Below are positions 44,358 to 52,593 of a stretch of 55,789 nt of DNA, piece by piece. The stretch's first letter is position 1; every line of letters begins with the position of its first letter. Origin of the DNA: Paracoccaceae bacterium (GTDB lineage: Bacteria; Pseudomonadota; Alphaproteobacteria; Rhodobacterales; Rhodobacteraceae); contig RFZH01000001.1 of assembly GCA_009920815.1 (NCBI GenBank), forward strand, positions 1-55,789, given 5' to 3'. A program made the translations under genes and the position numbers. Under the pieces are notes generated by a model. That model worked only from the letters and a program-made list of their open reading frames with translations, had not been told where the DNA came from and searched no databases.

Positions 44358-44893
44358 CAATTTTGATCCCCGCTTGGGTGGATGGTGCGCTTTGCCCGGT
44401 CGAAAAACTTGAAGCCCATAGAAAAGGTCTAAGGCATAAAGCGATTTCAATTTTTACATTTTCGCAAGGCGATGTTTTACTGCAACAACGGGCGATGAGC
44501 AAATACCATTCACCGGGACAATGGGCAAATACCTGCTGTACCCACCCAAACTGGGGCGAAGATAGCCACGCCGCTGCACATCGCAGAGTTTCAGACGAAT
44601 TAAACCTAACGGGATTGGATCTAAAGTATATTGATCAAATCGAATATCGGGCTGACGTCGGCAATGATCTAATCGAACACGAAGTTGTAGATTGCTTTAT
44701 TGCGGTCTGCGATACACGCCCTGTTATCGACCCCAACCCTAGTGAGGTCATGGATTATACTTGGATTAATCCACATACCTTAAAGACCCGCATTGCAACC
44801 GCGCCGAACCACTATACAAAATGGCTCCAAATTTATGTTCAGGACCATTTTGAATCACTATTTCGGCGCGGTTGTGAACTGTCGGCGTCTTAG
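44354..44893 (+). CDS. idi: Isopentenyl-diphosphate delta-isomerase, type 1
   Basis: Balances IPP and DMAPP for isoprenoid synthesis. The 179-residue Nudix-fold protein has the active-site Cys in ANTCCTHPNWGEDSHAAAHR and the Glu-rich region YRADVGNDLIEHEVVDCF. It is coupled to bchP by ATGA and converges with the small minus-strand gene, overlapping by 4 bases. Confidence 0.95.
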   Translation: MTILIPAWVDGALCPVEKLEAHRKGLRHKAISIFTFSQGDVLLQQRAMSKYHSPGQWANTCCTHPNWGEDSHAAAHRRVSDELNLTGLDLKYIDQIEYRADVGNDLIEHEVVDCFIAVCDTRPVIDPNPSEVMDYTWINPHTLKTRIATAPNHYTKWLQIYVQDHFESLFRRGCELSAS

Positions 44894-45102
44894 ATTTGTT
44901 TCGTCATATAAAATGCCGCAAAAATACCCAACACCAATAAAAGGAATTTGGCAGCAAAGGCAGCTTTATGGAAAAACGCACTGTCGCGGAACACAAGGAT
45001 TGACGCCCCCGCCGCATAGGCTTGGCCAGATTGTTTCAATTTTTGGGCATTCAGGTCATTCATCGCGGCCGTATAGCGCGCATTCATTTCAGTTTTCGTC
45101 AT
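44890..45102 (-). CDS. Small membrane protein of unknown function
   Basis: The 70-residue protein starts MTKTEMNARYTAAMNDLNAQ, with GGGGAG about 8 bases upstream. It has a soluble N-terminal helix, then a hydrophobic C-terminal segment (AAFAAKFLLLVLGIFAAFYM). It sits alone on the minus strand between idi and the 8-vinyl reductase gene. I do not recognise the family. The good ribosome site and compact plan argue that it is real. Confidence 0.65.
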   Translation of the reverse strand: MTKTEMNARYTAAMNDLNAQKLKQSGQAYAAGASILVFRDSAFFHKAAFAAKFLLLVLGIFAAFYMTKQI

Positions 45103-45180
45103 AACGTCGTCTCCCCAATATCATAACGGGACCATTTCAAGCGCACCTCGTATTGTCAACACCCCTAGAGAGAGGACATG

Positions 45181-46143
45181 ATGACGCAGAAATCTGTCAT
45201 AGTGGCTGGTGCAACAGGCTATATCGGTCGTGCGGTCGTTGCCGCCGCGTTGGCAAGGGGATATCTGGTTTATGCGATGGTCCGATGTGAAAAATCGGCA
45301 GCATTTCCAGAGCATCCCAACCTATCTGTCCTGCAGTCCAAGTTTTCTCCGATCACAGGCTGGAACATTCAATTACCCAACGCAGATGCAATCATTTCCT
45401 GTTTGGCCAGTCGGACGGGGACACCTAAAGATGCACATTTGGTCGATTATCAAATGAATGCGGGTCTATTAAAGCTAATGCGTCCCCTCATTGGCACACG
45501 CTTTATCTTGTTATCTGCCATTTGCGTACAAAAACCACGGTTGGCGTTTCAATTCGAAAAGCTAAGGTTTGAAAATACGCTGCACACCAGCGGACAACCC
45601 TATTCAATCGTGCGCCCGACAGCCTATTTCAAATCGTTGTGTGGCCAAATTGCGCGTATTCGAAAGGGAAAATCATTTCTATGTTTCGGCGATGGTACGC
45701 AAACGGCATGCACCCCGATTTCAGAGCGTGATTTGGCGAGCTATCTCATCGACTGTGTAACGCTGCCAGAACGCCACAACAAAATTTTACCAATCGGGGG
45801 GCCACATCCTGCGATTACCCCCGTTGACCAAGCGAACTTGATTTTTGACGCTTTTGGAAAAACTCCTAAAATTAAATACGTGTCACCAAAGATTTTTGAC
45901 ATTTTTCAGGCCGTTCTTGCACCACTGACGCCATTTTCCGAATGGGCCCGCAATAAACGGGAATTGATGAAGATCGGACAATATTACGCGACAGAATCCA
46001 TGTTGGTTTGGAATTCAGACCAAGAGATCTATGATATCACCGCTACGCCGCAAACGGGATCAGATCACCTTGGGGATCATTTTACAAACATCGCGCGGGG
46101 GCTTACAGTCCACGTCGCCGATGCCAATACGCAGATTTATTGA
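45181..46143 (+). CDS. bciA: Divinyl (proto)chlorophyllide 8-vinyl reductase, BciA type
   Basis: NAD(P)H-dependent reductase of the C8-vinyl group in (bacterio)chlorophyll synthesis. The 320 residues (ATG 45181; ATG 45178 also in frame; GAGAGGA upstream) have the SDR/NmrA Rossmann motif VAGATGYIGRAVVAAALARG, VDYQMNAGLLKLM and YSIVRPTAYFKSLCGQIARI with FGDGTQTACTPISERDLASY, matching BciA. It gives this cluster its own vinyl reductase; the neighbouring small gene separates it from idi. Confidence 0.88.
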   Translation: MTQKSVIVAGATGYIGRAVVAAALARGYLVYAMVRCEKSAAFPEHPNLSVLQSKFSPITGWNIQLPNADAIISCLASRTGTPKDAHLVDYQMNAGLLKLMRPLIGTRFILLSAICVQKPRLAFQFEKLRFENTLHTSGQPYSIVRPTAYFKSLCGQIARIRKGKSFLCFGDGTQTACTPISERDLASYLIDCVTLPERHNKILPIGGPHPAITPVDQANLIFDAFGKTPKIKYVSPKIFDIFQAVLAPLTPFSEWARNKRELMKIGQYYATESMLVWNSDQEIYDITATPQTGSDHLGDHFTNIARGLTVHVADANTQIY

Positions 46144-46201
46144 TTTTCCCTGTCATTCTGAATAGGTTTGACCTAACACCACTTTGTAAAGTGACACCTG
46201 A

Positions 46202-46870
46202 TTGCCTGATTTTGACTACACCCAGCTACCGATCATTATTAGCCTTTTGGCTATTTTGGGCGGTTTGACATTTCGTGGCATCTGGATTTGGGTGTCTTTG
46301 ACCTTTGCGGTCTTGTTTTTGTACGTTACTGACAAAGACAGCATTATCACATTGGTCATTTATGCATTGACCGCGTCTTTGATGATTTTCGGGTTTTTAA
46401 ATATTCGTCGCGGGCTTACCCCGACCAAAGAGGATGTCGGCGATCACCCGTTCACCTTTGTCGTTGATTCAAACAACCTTTTGGGTCTAGTTGATTGGGA
46501 TTTGGACAGGTTTGCCAGCTTTATCAATGAACTAGAACAAGACGGTCTGCATACGCATTTGTTTTTCGATTATACAATTGCCCGAACTTTGCGGGAAAAT
46601 AATTTGATGCTGCCCAATGAAACGGTGCCCACAGCGATTTGCCGCGTTTTAGGTCGGGATCGATACAATTTAACCGTTTCGAAAAAGGGATATACGGCAG
46701 ATCCGTTGATCATTCGTTATGCAGACCGCAACAATCTGACGGTGTTAAGCAACGATAAGTTTGACAAGCTCAAAGAGGATAAGTTTATCCTTAAAGCCGC
46801 CGAACGATTAAAGGCAAAGGGCCTGATCCAAAAGGTCCGCTTGGTCGATGACCATTTAACGATCATGTAA
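46202..46870 (+). CDS. Membrane-anchored PIN/NYN-like (Zc3h12a-type) nuclease
   Basis: The 222 residues open with three hydrophobic segments (IIISLLAILGGLTF, WIWVSLTFAVLFLYV, ITLVIYALTASLMIFGFLNI), then a cytoplasmic domain that starts FTFVVDSNNLLGLVDWDLDR, with Asp residues placed as in NYN/PIN nucleases, continues through LFFDYTIARTLRENN and AICRVLGRDRYNLTVSKKG, and ends with PLIIRYADRNNLTVLSNDKF. The fold assignment is by pattern and is moderately sure. The start is a TTG directly after an in-frame stop with a poor ribosome site; another TTG downstream could be used. It converges with marR, 1 base apart. Substrate unknown. Confidence 0.65.
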   Translation: MPDFDYTQLPIIISLLAILGGLTFRGIWIWVSLTFAVLFLYVTDKDSIITLVIYALTASLMIFGFLNIRRGLTPTKEDVGDHPFTFVVDSNNLLGLVDWDLDRFASFINELEQDGLHTHLFFDYTIARTLRENNLMLPNETVPTAICRVLGRDRYNLTVSKKGYTADPLIIRYADRNNLTVLSNDKFDKLKEDKFILKAAERLKAKGLIQKVRLVDDHLTIM

Positions 46871-46871
46871 A

Positions 46872-47300
46872 CTATTTTACTTCGGTCATCACCACCTTTT
46901 GGACCAAGCGCAAAAGGGTATCTTTCTCGTCATGGTTAAGCCCACCCAGAACATCGTCCTGCAATTTGCGGATAATGGGCAATACGTTTTGGAACAATTG
47001 CTGACCTTGCTGCGTTACGCGGACTTCGCGTGCGCGACGGTCATGTTTTGCAACACTGCGTTCAACCAAGCCCTTTTGTTCCAAACGATCAATGACACCG
47101 CCAATTGTTGCGCGGTCATAGGCAATCGCAGCCGCAACGCCTGCCTGATCTATTCCAGGGGTCGCAATAATCGCATCCAGCGCAGCGAATTGAACAGAGG
47201 TCAGGTCAAACCCTGCCTCTTGTAAATGTTTGGTGAACACATGTGTCGACCGCTGTTGCAAACGTCGTATCAAATGGCCTGCCATCGATTTTGCGTGCAT
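46872..47300 (-). CDS. MarR-family repressor, likely of the divergent monooxygenase
   Basis: The 142 residues from ATG 47300 (MHAKSMAGHLIRRLQQRSTH; AGAGG upstream, TTG 47318 also open) form a MarR winged helix: LTSVQFAALDAIIATPGIDQ, ATIGGVIDRLEQKGLVERSV, AKHDRRAREVRVTQQGQQLF. It is divergent from a 3-hydroxybenzoate 4-hydroxylase-like gene, the same arrangement as mobR-mobA, so it is likely an aromatic-acid-responsive repressor of that gene. Confidence 0.88.
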   Translation of the reverse strand: MHAKSMAGHLIRRLQQRSTHVFTKHLQEAGFDLTSVQFAALDAIIATPGIDQAGVAAAIAYDRATIGGVIDRLEQKGLVERSVAKHDRRAREVRVTQQGQQLFQNVLPIIRKLQDDVLGGLNHDEKDTLLRLVQKVVMTEVK

Positions 47301-47355
47301 ATGATACCTCTTGTCCAAACGTTACCAAGACCAACATAAATTTGTGCAATTTGTT

Positions 47356-47400
47356 TGTATACTTATTTTTATTGACTCAAAATAGTAAGTACAGTTATTA
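47356..47400 (+). promoter_or_regulatory. Promoter of the monooxygenase gene with imperfect MarR-type operator
   Basis: TTGACT (47372-47377), 17 bases, then TTATTA (47395-47400) form a plausible -35/-10 pair 34 bases before the ATG. An imperfect inverted repeat, TGTATACTTATT (47356-47367) and ATAGTAAGTACA (47382-47393), flanks the -35 and fills the spacer, so a bound repressor would block polymerase. Confidence 0.55.
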
Positions 47401-47433
47401 ATTTTGAAACACGGCGTTTAAGAGGAGCTGAAT

Positions 47434-49329
47434 ATGCAATTTTATATGGACGGCTTTCGCGGCGGTGACCCAGATATTAAAAACGCAGCACCTAATCGAC
47501 GTGATCGTGGGGCCTTTGCCCCCCTGCCAGAAAAAGTGGATGTTTTGATTTCAGGCTGCGGTCCTGCAGGTCTCTGTCTGGCTGCGCAGCTTGCTCAATT
47601 TCCCGAAATTGACACCATGATTGTTGAGCGCAAACCAGGTCCATTGGAAAAAGGTCAAGCCGACGGCATCAACACCCGCACGATGGAAATGTTCCAAGCC
47701 TTTGGTTTTGGCGAAAAGGTTAAACGCGAAAGTTACTGGGTCAATCAAACCGCATTTTGGTCGCCCGATCCCGCAAATCCTGCGCATATTCGCCGCATTG
47801 GCCGGGTTCAGGACGTGCCAGATGATTCATCCGAAATGCCACATACATTGATCAACCAAGCCCGCGTGCATGAATTATTCCTAGACGTAATGAAAAATTC
47901 ACCGTCAAAATTAGAACCTGACTATTCCTGGTCCGTCAAAGACGTAATTATTGACCATGATGCCACCGAATACCCCGTCACGGTGGTTTTAGAAAACACA
48001 GGCATAAACGCGGGTGAATTAAAAACCGTGCGGGCAAATTATGTTGTGGGCTGCGATGGTGCACGATCGAATGTACGCACAGCGATTGGTGGCAAATTGC
48101 ATGGCGATGCGGCGCATCAGGCATGGGGCGTCATGGACATTTTGGCCAACACAGATTTCCCAGACATCCGCCAGAAATGTTTGGTGACTTCCTCGAAAGA
48201 GGGCAATATTCTAATCCTTCCACGTGAAGGGGGATATTTGTTCCGGATGTATGTGGAACTGGACAAGTTGAACGCCGATGAACGGGTATCAAGCAAGAAC
48301 TTTACCGCTGATCATATGATTGCTGCAGCCAATCGGATCATGGCGCCCTATACGATCGATGTGAAACAGGTTGTGTGGTGGTCCATCTATGAAATTGGCC
48401 ATCGCCTGACTGACCGCTTTGACGATGTCCCACAAGGCGTTGATCGCAATCCCCGCGTCTTTACTGCGGGCGACGCGTGTCACACCCATAGCCCCAAAGC
48501 GGGCCAAGGCATGAATGTGTCAATGCAAGACACTTTTAACCTTGGCTGGAAATTGGCACATGTGTTGACGGGCCGTGCCGACGCCCGCCTGTTGCGTAGC
48601 TATTCGTCCGAACGCTGGGTCGAGGCCAATCGTTTGATCGACACCGATCATCAATGGGCACGCATCATGTCGGCCCCCCCAGGTCAATCAGAATTGGACG
48701 GCGCTGGCATGCCGCGATTCCAAAAACAATTCATTGAAAATTTGGAATTCACCGGAGGCCTGGCGGTAAAATATGATCAATCGTATTTGTTTGCGGCACC
48801 CATCCACCAAGCTTTGGCAACGGGTCAAGAAATTGGACGCAGGTTCCATTCAGCGCCCGTTGTGCGCTTGGCGGATGCAATGCAAATGCAATTGGGTCAT
48901 TTGGCCGAAGCGGACGGGCGTTGGCGCATCTATGCTTTTGCAGGTGCGGATGCGGGCGCAATCCATCGCCTTGCCGATTGGCTGGAATGCGATCCCACAT
49001 CACCCGTGGTGAAATACACACGCGCAGGCGAAGATATCGACGCAATTATCGACGTGCGAGCGATTTTCCAACAAACGTTTGACGTTCTGGATTACGCATC
49101 GATGCCAAGCCTCTTGAAACCGAAAAAGGGTAAATTTGGTTTACAGGATTATGAAAAAGTATTCTGCGTGGATCACAAAGGTTTTGGTGATTTTTACGAC
49201 ATGCGGGGCATTGATCGCACCCATGGTTGTATGATTATCGTGCGCCCTGATCAATATGTCGCCAATGTGTTACCATTGGATGGCTTTGCCGATTTAAGCA
49301 CATTTTTCGACGGCATTTTATCTGCTTAA
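47434..49329 (+). CDS. FAD-dependent aromatic monooxygenase, 3-hydroxybenzoate 4-hydroxylase-like
   Basis: The 631-residue flavoprotein of the phenol-hydroxylase class has DVLISGCGPAGLCLAAQLAQ (FAD fold), KGQADGINTRTMEMFQAFGF, the DG motif VGCDGARSNVRTAIGG, and GDACHTHSPKAGQGMNVSMQ with DTFNLGWKLAHVL. A C-terminal thioredoxin-like dimer domain ends at DRTHGCMIIVRPDQYVANVL. Length and motifs are those of MobA-type 3-hydroxybenzoate 4-monooxygenases, which make protocatechuate. Ribosome site GAGGAG. No ring-cleavage genes are adjacent, so the exact substrate is uncertain. Confidence 0.85.
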   Translation: MQFYMDGFRGGDPDIKNAAPNRRDRGAFAPLPEKVDVLISGCGPAGLCLAAQLAQFPEIDTMIVERKPGPLEKGQADGINTRTMEMFQAFGFGEKVKRESYWVNQTAFWSPDPANPAHIRRIGRVQDVPDDSSEMPHTLINQARVHELFLDVMKNSPSKLEPDYSWSVKDVIIDHDATEYPVTVVLENTGINAGELKTVRANYVVGCDGARSNVRTAIGGKLHGDAAHQAWGVMDILANTDFPDIRQKCLVTSSKEGNILILPREGGYLFRMYVELDKLNADERVSSKNFTADHMIAAANRIMAPYTIDVKQVVWWSIYEIGHRLTDRFDDVPQGVDRNPRVFTAGDACHTHSPKAGQGMNVSMQDTFNLGWKLAHVLTGRADARLLRSYSSERWVEANRLIDTDHQWARIMSAPPGQSELDGAGMPRFQKQFIENLEFTGGLAVKYDQSYLFAAPIHQALATGQEIGRRFHSAPVVRLADAMQMQLGHLAEADGRWRIYAFAGADAGAIHRLADWLECDPTSPVVKYTRAGEDIDAIIDVRAIFQQTFDVLDYASMPSLLKPKKGKFGLQDYEKVFCVDHKGFGDFYDMRGIDRTHGCMIIVRPDQYVANVLPLDGFADLSTFFDGILSA

Positions 49330-49486
49330 CAGGTTGGTTGATGTCAAAAATCCCTTGTTTATATTGCCAAATTCAGTTGCAGGCGGCATAGTTGACGAAA
49401 ACCAAAGGGATCATAATGTCACAGCCTCCTCAAAAACGTCGGATCGTATCTTCACGCCATTTGGCCGATGGGGAAAATTGGGAACT

Positions 49487-50212
49487 ATGGATTCCAAAGC
49501 GATAACCAACACGCCAGAGATCGTTGCCCTAGGCTTAGACAGCCTAATAATACGTTTTTCGTGGGTTCCATCGGATCAAACCACCCGCATTGTACAGGAT
49601 TTTCAACGTCTTTTGGCGGCTGCTAAAGTTTTTGGATTGCGCGAATCTGCAACCGCTTTGGCATCGGTCATTGTGACCTTTGACCGATTTCAAATCACAC
49701 GCGCCGAAATGATCGCCACACTGCAAGACCTGCTTGCGATCCAAAAAGCCGAACCAATCAATCCAATTGCCCTAAATCGCATTTGGCACATTCCCGTCGC
49801 TTTTGGTGGTGACTATGGTCCCCAGCTGGGCCAAGCCGCAAACATGGCGGGATTTACTGAAAAAAGTGCAATCGAAAATATTTCTGGTGCCGATTTATCG
49901 GTGTTGTCGATCGGATTCGCCCCGGGCCAGCCCTATATAGGGTTATTGGATAACGCCTGGAACATTCCACGACAGACGGAATTGACGCCACAGGTACCCG
50001 CGGGTGCATTGGTTGTCGCAGTACGCCAATTGGTATTGTTCGCAAACCCCAGCGTAACGGGTTGGCGACAGATTGGATATACTGCCTTTCGACCGTTTGA
50101 CGTCCATCGTGCGGAACCATTCGCACTTGCACTTGGGGATGGGATGCGCTTTCACCCTGTATCGCATGCCGAAATGGCCGCGCTGGACCAATCGAACCAG
50201 CAATCGAAATGA
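49487..50212 (+). CDS. pxpB: 5-oxoprolinase subunit B (KipI family)
   Basis: With PxpC and PxpA it hydrolyses 5-oxoproline to glutamate using ATP. ATG 49487 (MDSKAITNTPEIVALGLDSL) gives 241 residues; the frame is open further back without conserved sequence. KipI marks are RIWHIPVAFGGDYGPQLGQA, LSIGFAPGQPYIGLLDNAW and PAGALVVAVRQLVLFANPS with TGWRQIGYTAFRPFD. The last codons run across the junction of the pxpC deletion, so the natural C terminus may differ by a few residues. Confidence 0.88.
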   Translation: MDSKAITNTPEIVALGLDSLIIRFSWVPSDQTTRIVQDFQRLLAAAKVFGLRESATALASVIVTFDRFQITRAEMIATLQDLLAIQKAEPINPIALNRIWHIPVAFGGDYGPQLGQAANMAGFTEKSAIENISGADLSVLSIGFAPGQPYIGLLDNAWNIPRQTELTPQVPAGALVVAVRQLVLFANPSVTGWRQIGYTAFRPFDVHRAEPFALALGDGMRFHPVSHAEMAALDQSNQQSK

Positions 50213-51057
50213 TGGGTTTGGGCGGAACTTTTCGCACGAATGCCCCCCTGCGCTTTGCCCTGACCGGGGCAAAGATGCGCGTCACGCTTGATGACACCGT
50301 GCTTGCTTGGAACCGCACGCATACAATGCAAGCTGGCCAAATCTTGACAATCGGCGCGGTCGAAAACGGCAGTTATGGTTATCTTACACCCGCTGCACCG
50401 ATTGCGTGTGATTCATGGTTGGCCAGCCAATCCACCCACCTTTTGGCAGGAATTGGCAGGATACTGGAAACGGGCGATGCAATCGCGTTAGGCGTTGATT
50501 CTGACCCTGGACGCGTTGATCATAAAATCACGCCATCAGACCGTTTTTCAGGCGGTACAATTCGAATGGTTGCTGGCCCACAAACGGATTTATTCAGCCA
50601 TCAAACACAAACACGTTTTTATGCCACCCAATTCATCCGCAGCCCACAGGCCAACCGACAAGGCGTAAAATTGGACGCCGCAGACACCTTTGCGCCCGAG
50701 ACACCAAAGGGCTTGGCTTCGGATTTTATCCAAACAGGCGACATTCAAATGACGGGCGAAGGCGTCCCGTATGTATTGCTAAGCGAATGCCAAACCATCG
50801 GCGGTTATCCACGAATTGGCACAGTCATCCCCCTGGATTTGGCGAAAATTGCGCAAGCGCCAATCGGTTCTCGCCTGCAATTTGAAACCATCAGCCTAGA
50901 GGACGCCGATACCTTATGTCACTCGGATGCTATGTTACTGGGCGCGCAGCGGCGGTCCGTCACACCGTGCATTCGCGACCCGCGGGATATTCCCGATTTG
51001 TTGGCCTATCAATTGATTTCAGGTATGATCTCAGGAACCGAATTTGACGAGGACTAA
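50209..51057 (+). CDS. pxpC: 5-oxoprolinase subunit C (KipA family), N-terminally truncated
   Basis: The 282 residues match the KipA family from MMGLGGTFRTNAPLRFALTG through AWNRTHTMQAGQILTIGAVE and DRFSGGTIRMVAGPQTDLFS to VLLSECQTIGGYPRIGTVIP. KipA proteins are about 330 residues, and their start (an I..AGP.TTVQD.GR.G block and the SGA.D.....AN.LVGN region) is absent here. Codons just upstream in the same frame read PAIE, the usual residues before MMGLGG, so about 60 codons have been lost between the end of pxpB and here. ATGA overlap with pxpB now supplies the start. Probably non-functional or impaired. Confidence 0.82.
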   Translation: MMGLGGTFRTNAPLRFALTGAKMRVTLDDTVLAWNRTHTMQAGQILTIGAVENGSYGYLTPAAPIACDSWLASQSTHLLAGIGRILETGDAIALGVDSDPGRVDHKITPSDRFSGGTIRMVAGPQTDLFSHQTQTRFYATQFIRSPQANRQGVKLDAADTFAPETPKGLASDFIQTGDIQMTGEGVPYVLLSECQTIGGYPRIGTVIPLDLAKIAQAPIGSRLQFETISLEDADTLCHSDAMLLGAQRRSVTPCIRDPRDIPDLLAYQLISGMISGTEFDED

Positions 51058-51058
51058 T

Positions 51059-51799
51059 ATGACGAAATCCATCGATCTAAACGCCGACATGGGCGAGAGC
51101 TTTGGCCCATGGTCTATGGGTAACGATGCAGCGCTGTTAGATATTGTCAGTTCAGCGAACATCGCATGCGGATTTCACGCCGGGGACCCCGACACCATGG
51201 CCAAAACTATGGCAATGGCCGCCGACAAAGGTGTGGGGATAGGGGCTCATCCAGGGTTTCACGATTTGCAAGGTTTTGGCCGCCGTCGGATCAAATTGTC
51301 TGATCAAGAACTTGCCAATTTAGTGACCTATCAACTGGGGGCGGCACAAGCGATGGCCACAAGGGTTGGATCGCGTGTGCGCCATTTAAAGCTGCACGGC
51401 GCCCTGTCGAATATGGCATCCGAAGACGCCCATATGGCCCGCGTCTGTTACGAAGCTGCATTAAGCGTGCAACCCGACCTGATCATCATGGTTTTGTCAG
51501 GCACTGTGATGGAACAGGTGGCCCAAGATTTGGGCTGTGCCTATGCGGGTGAAATCTTTGCTGATCGTGGATATAACTCTGATGCAACCTTGATCACCCG
51601 CGGCACGCCAGGTGCAATGATTACTGATCCCGCTTTGGCCGCCGATCGGATTTTATCTATGCTCAATCGCGGTGGAATTGTGGCCCATGATGGCATGCTG
51701 ATCCCCTGTCGTATTGATACGATCTGTTTACATGGTGATGGTCCGTCAGCCGTACCAATGGCGCAAGCGCTACGACAACATTTGGAAAACGCGGGCTAA
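51059..51799 (+). CDS. pxpA: 5-oxoprolinase subunit A (LamB/YcsF family)
   Basis: The 246-residue protein starts MTKSIDLNADMGESFGPWSM; NIACGFHAGDPDTMAKTMAM, GAHPGFHDLQGFGRR, HLKLHGALSNMASED and AGEIFADRGYNSDATLITRG are the YcsF signature blocks with their conserved Asp/His residues. It completes the pxpBCA operon, directly after pxpC, and converges with the doxX remnant with a 4-base overlap. Confidence 0.94.
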   Translation: MTKSIDLNADMGESFGPWSMGNDAALLDIVSSANIACGFHAGDPDTMAKTMAMAADKGVGIGAHPGFHDLQGFGRRRIKLSDQELANLVTYQLGAAQAMATRVGSRVRHLKLHGALSNMASEDAHMARVCYEAALSVQPDLIIMVLSGTVMEQVAQDLGCAYAGEIFADRGYNSDATLITRGTPGAMITDPALAADRILSMLNRGGIVAHDGMLIPCRIDTICLHGDGPSAVPMAQALRQHLENAG

Positions 51800-52329
51800 T
51801 CAACCGACAGTTTCCCCGCACCCTTGACGACCAGCACAAACAATAGAAAAATCCACAACAGCCTTTGATCCATAATCACGGCATCTGATGTGCGATCAAA
51901 CCATGTGCCAACAACATCGGAGCTGGAGATAAGACCATGGCCAAATAAATCTGTCAGGCTTTGTACAATGATAAAACCGATCATGCCCAACGCGCTAAGA
52001 CGGGTCAAAAACCCAATGATGATCATTAATGGCAAGATAAATTCTGCCCATGTTCCTGCAAGAACCACGAACCAATGCCAAAGGCCAAGTTGTGAAGTAT
52101 CATAACCCACCTGTTCCATCGCTTTTGGGAATATTTGCACATATGCGCCCGAACTTGGCGTCAAAAAACCCCAAACCCCGCCGCCCAGTTTAGTAAGCGC
52201 TGATTTCTAGAAATATACCGCCAAGACAGCAAAAAATACCATTCGCGCCAAGATGGGCAGTATGCCATCCAGCCTTGCTGCTGCTGTGCTTAATTGATTA
52301 AAACGCGCCACAACTTTTTCCAAGTTCAT
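51796..52329 (-). pseudogene. DoxX-family membrane protein with in-frame amber codon
   Basis: From ATG 52329 the minus strand reads MNLEKVVARFNQLSTAAARL, ILPILARMVFFAVLAVYF, then TAG (52207-52209), and goes on in the same frame with KSALTKLGGGVWGFLTPSSG, AYVQIFPKAMEQVGYDTSQL, GTWAEFILPLMIIIGFLTRL to the end at 51796. The family has Trp at the stop position (YFW.S...KLG), so a single TGG to TAG change explains the break at codon 41 of 178. Translation of the 3' part from a TTG at 52164 is possible but would lack the first helix. The ATG overlaps the upstream DUF2063 stub by ATGA, showing a former operon. Confidence 0.85.
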
Positions 52330-52544
52330 TCCCTGACCTCACTAATCGCATTATGTTTCAAAAGCGTCTGCAGCGCCGACGTCAGGTCAAACTTTGCATC
52401 AGCTGATTGTGCTGCCGTTGCCGCATGGCCCAGAGGACGTCCTGCCACCAGTGCTTGGTAAAACGCCAACACAGACCCTGAAATCAAATACGGAAACGGA
52501 TCAAACTGTGGACGTACAATCATCACCGATTGCGCCTGAAACAC
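52326..52544 (-). pseudogene. C-terminal stub of a DUF2063 (HvfC/BufC-like) protein
   Basis: About 72 codons with the typical DUF2063 ending: RPQFDPFPYLISGSVLAFYQ, ALVAGRPLGHAATAA, then AKFDLTSALQTLLKHN. The first two thirds of the usual ~250-residue protein are missing and an in-frame TAA lies at about 52565. It overlaps doxX by ATGA. DUF692-DUF2063-DoxX operons are known (bufferin-type peptide maturation and metal handling), so this is the remains of such an operon; no DUF692 gene is present. Confidence 0.65.
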
Positions 52545-52593
52545 TAATAGATAAAACGAAAATTAGTGGCACAGAAAATTGGGGCTAGACACA

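Noticed and set aside
52394..52588. Plus-strand ORF over the DUF2063 stub
   Set aside because: It is antisense to a stub with recognisable similarity and has no features of its own.
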